Notes under the pieces: model-generated
Told to the model about the DNA's origin: nothing
Database searches by the model: none
What the model saw: only the letters and a program-made list of their open reading frames with translations
Translations under genes and position numbers: made by a program
Assembly: GCA_031273585.1 (NCBI GenBank)
Contig: JAISRP010000342.1
Span: forward strand, 1-5,852
DNA length: 5,852 bases
Source of the DNA: Synergistaceae bacterium
Lineage (GTDB): Bacteria; Synergistota; Synergistia; Synergistales; Synergistaceae
Direction of reading: 5' to 3'
In this document: one piece after another, positions 5,437-5,852 of the stretch
Position numbering within the stretch: the first letter of the stretch is position 1
How the letters are laid out: the number at the start of each line of letters is the position of its first letter

Positions 5437-5852
5437 CGACGTCCGCTCCTCCTACGGAAGGACGGAGGCGCTTCACGGCATCTCGCTCACGGCAAAAAGA
5501 GGCGAGATAACTACCCTGATCGGGGCGAACGGCTCCGGCAAGACGACGACGATGCACGCCGTCATGGGGGTCGTGAGACTCGGCGCCGGCAGCATCGAGT
5601 GGAACGGCAAGAGGCTGGACTCGCTCGAGACCAAGGAGATCGTCCGCTCCGGAATAGCCCTCATCCCTGAGGGACGCCACATCTTCCCCGACATGACCGT
5701 CGCGGAGAACCTCGAGATGGGCGCGTACATAAGGACAGATGCCAAAAAACAACGGGCCGACATGGAGGGCGTACTTCATCTCTTCCCGAAGCTCAGGGAG
5801 AGGCTCTACCAGACGGCCGGAACCCTGTCCGGCGGGGAGCAGCAGATGCTGG
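5423..5852 (+). CDS. livF: Branched-chain amino-acid ABC transporter ATP-binding protein LivF (3' end beyond window)
   Basis: The first 143 residues of the second ATPase are present, and the window ends inside the gene. It starts with TTG: MLTLDDVRSSYGRTEALHGI. Walker A is GANGSGKT (34-41). IPEGRHIFPDMTVAENL (81-97) is the hallmark of LivF, where the usual Q-loop glutamine region reads PEGR. The signature LSGGEQQML (135-143) is at the edge, while Walker B and the switch His lie outside. It pairs with LivG as the nucleotide-binding heterodimer. The 14-nt overlap with livG points to translational coupling. Truncation is due only to the window boundary, and no frameshift is seen in the visible part. 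Confidence 0.92.
   Translation, partial: MLTLDDVRSSYGRTEALHGISLTAKRGEITTLIGANGSGKTTTMHAVMGVVRLGAGSIEWNGKRLDSLETKEIVRSGIALIPEGRHIFPDMTVAENLEMGAYIRTDAKKQRADMEGVLHLFPKLRERLYQTAGTLSGGEQQML

Overview
The window looks like chromosomal DNA from an amino-acid-fermenting, diderm anaerobe, most likely of the phylum Synergistota (Cloacibacillus/Synergistes-like). This is inferred from the GC-rich coding sequence with unusually frequent AGG (Arg) and ATA (Ile) codons, several TTG starts, a complete branched-chain amino-acid ABC transporter operon, and hairpin-rich intergenic repeats. No marker gene fixes the taxonomy.

Layout. Positions 1-515 hold no credible gene. They are a mosaic of GC-rich repeat modules: a near-palindromic element of about 210 bp (57-266) whose arms carry outward-facing terminator-like hairpins, a 43-bp-period partial tandem repeat (261-330), an AT-flanked 18-bp hairpin (337-375) and two compact GC hairpins (386-425). 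A sigma70-type promoter (452-478) follows. It probably drives a creatininase-family metallo-amidohydrolase (564-1343, TTG start).

A 272-bp intergenic region (1344-1615) carries two copies of a roughly 41-bp direct repeat spaced 95 bp apart. Each copy contains promoter-like boxes, and the second ends just before the ribosome binding site of the next gene. The operon that follows encodes a periplasmic type-1 binding protein (1616-2770), two LivH/LivM permeases (2800-3669 and 3680-4636) and two ATPases, LivG (4633-5436) and LivF (5423 to the window edge, incomplete). Permease and ATPase genes are tightly packed, with an ATGA overlap (livM/livG) and a 14-nt overlap (livG/livF).

Together the operon encodes a high-affinity importer: LivJ captures an amino acid or related compound in the periplasm, LivHM forms the channel, and LivGF powers it. 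The upstream creatininase-like hydrolase could act on an imported amide or cyclic amide, but that link rests only on adjacency. The most notable features are the composite palindromic repeat, the duplicated 41-bp regulatory repeat, and the altered NGH motif of the hydrolase. I saw no clear evidence of a wholly new system.
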